DNA of 45,437 nucleotides, taken from positions 1-45,437 of the forward strand of contig JBBHKE010001432.1 in assembly GCA_037447655.1 (NCBI GenBank). The letters are read 5' to 3'. The position numbers and the translations under genes were made by a program. Below the pieces are notes generated by a model, which had not been told where the DNA came from, did no database searches, and saw nothing but the letters and a program-made list of their open reading frames with translations. This document shows positions 44,937 through 45,437 of the stretch, piece by piece. Every line of letters starts with the position of its first letter. Positions within the stretch are counted from its first letter, which is position 1. This DNA comes from Zygnema cylindricum (taxonomy: Eukaryota; Streptophyta; Zygnematophyceae; Zygnematales; Zygnemataceae).

Positions 44937-45437
44937 GGCACTTTCCCACGAAACCGAAACTTTAATTTTGTAACTTTGTTTTTAGCGAAGATTCCCTGTA
45001 CTACTTTCAGAGCATTCCAATGTAAAGAAATGAAATCGTTGCTTTAGATTCTGACGGATGTAGACGAGGGTGTAATTTGTGACGGTTGTAGATGAATACA
45101 AAACTCGCGACAATTGATGACGTTTACAAAATAGCAACGGTTGTAGATGTCTAACCACTTGTGACATTGTAGATAGTTAGGGTTTGCGACATTTTGACGT
45201 CACGCTCAAATTATGAAAGCGTCGACGTCACAAATTTGAAAACTTTCCACCATGGTTTCAGATTTTGTTTTTAGTATTTTCTCACTCTACTTACCATCAA
45301 AACAAGCCCAAATATAGTCAAAAGAAATTGTTTTGAGAGATTTTTCATTTGATCCATTATTGACGTTTTTCATTGCAATAATTGTGAGATAGAGGCGGTA
45401 GTGGGAGTGGTAGAGAGAGAGAGAGAGAGAGAGAGAG
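44937..45437 (+). mobile_element. Truncated copy of the 18835-19782 element
   Basis: This aligns base by base with 18835-19330, sharing blocks such as TTAGCGAAGAT, CTACTTTCAGAGCATTC, ACAAAACTCGCGACAATTG and TTGACGTCACGCTCA, with scattered differences. The window ends inside a GA microsatellite that also follows in the other copy, so the right half is not visible. Confidence 0.85.

Larger units (their letters stand above)
40710..45437. other. Gene-less, repeat-dominated right end
   Basis: No protein family is recognised. The interval holds an inverted-repeat element at 41158-41877, MITE ends at 43485, 44180 and 44515, a complete MITE at 44519-44739, and a truncated repeat copy from 44937. The stretch 42240-43440 has only short AT-rich frames and no signal I can interpret. 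Confidence 0.6.

Overview
The window looks like a repeat-rich nuclear contig from a streptophyte (green plant lineage), perhaps a charophyte alga or a bryophyte. Two intact genes have many GT-AG introns. One encodes a plastid-type glucose transporter with a serine-rich N-terminal extension, and the other a plant-type family 61 glycosyltransferase. There are no bacterial-style operons, and about two thirds of the sequence is transposon debris. The species cannot be fixed from the sequence alone.

Layout. 1-5.6 kb is a stack of nested DNA transposons. Several have readable 8-bp target duplications, and a short antisense fragment of a LINE 3' end sits among them. 5.6-12.0 kb (minus strand) is a five-exon GT61 gene whose exon phases all fit, giving 938 residues: a Golgi-type type II membrane protein with an unusually long acidic stem. 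12.0-20.3 kb has no recognisable gene. It holds palindrome-cored inverted-repeat elements, partial duplications and TA-targeted MITE ends. 20.3-21.9 kb (plus strand) is a broken gene for a secreted proline-rich, cysteine-containing protein, with one frameshift and three in-frame stops. 22-24.2 kb is intergenic, with a tRNA-derived SINE-like piece.

24.3-33.9 kb (plus strand) is a thirteen-exon gene for a plastidic glucose translocator (pGlcT type) of 582 residues. All splice phases agree. Some of its introns carry MITE ends, exon 1 ends in a duplicated splice donor, and a 28-codon upstream ORF overlaps its start codon.

35.3-40.0 kb is a decayed LINE: 71-bp 5' tandem repeats, an N-terminal zinc finger, reverse transcriptase, a C-terminal zinc knuckle and a likely restriction-like endonuclease. 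It is interrupted by a 1.1-kb segment that resembles a solo LTR. 40-45.4 kb is more MITEs and inverted-repeat elements.

Biologically, the two intact genes are unrelated neighbours. The GT61 enzyme should decorate wall polysaccharides or glycoproteins in the Golgi, and the transporter should export glucose from starch breakdown out of the plastid. The unusual material is the broken secreted-protein gene and a repeat family whose members keep their flanks but carry different central palindromes.
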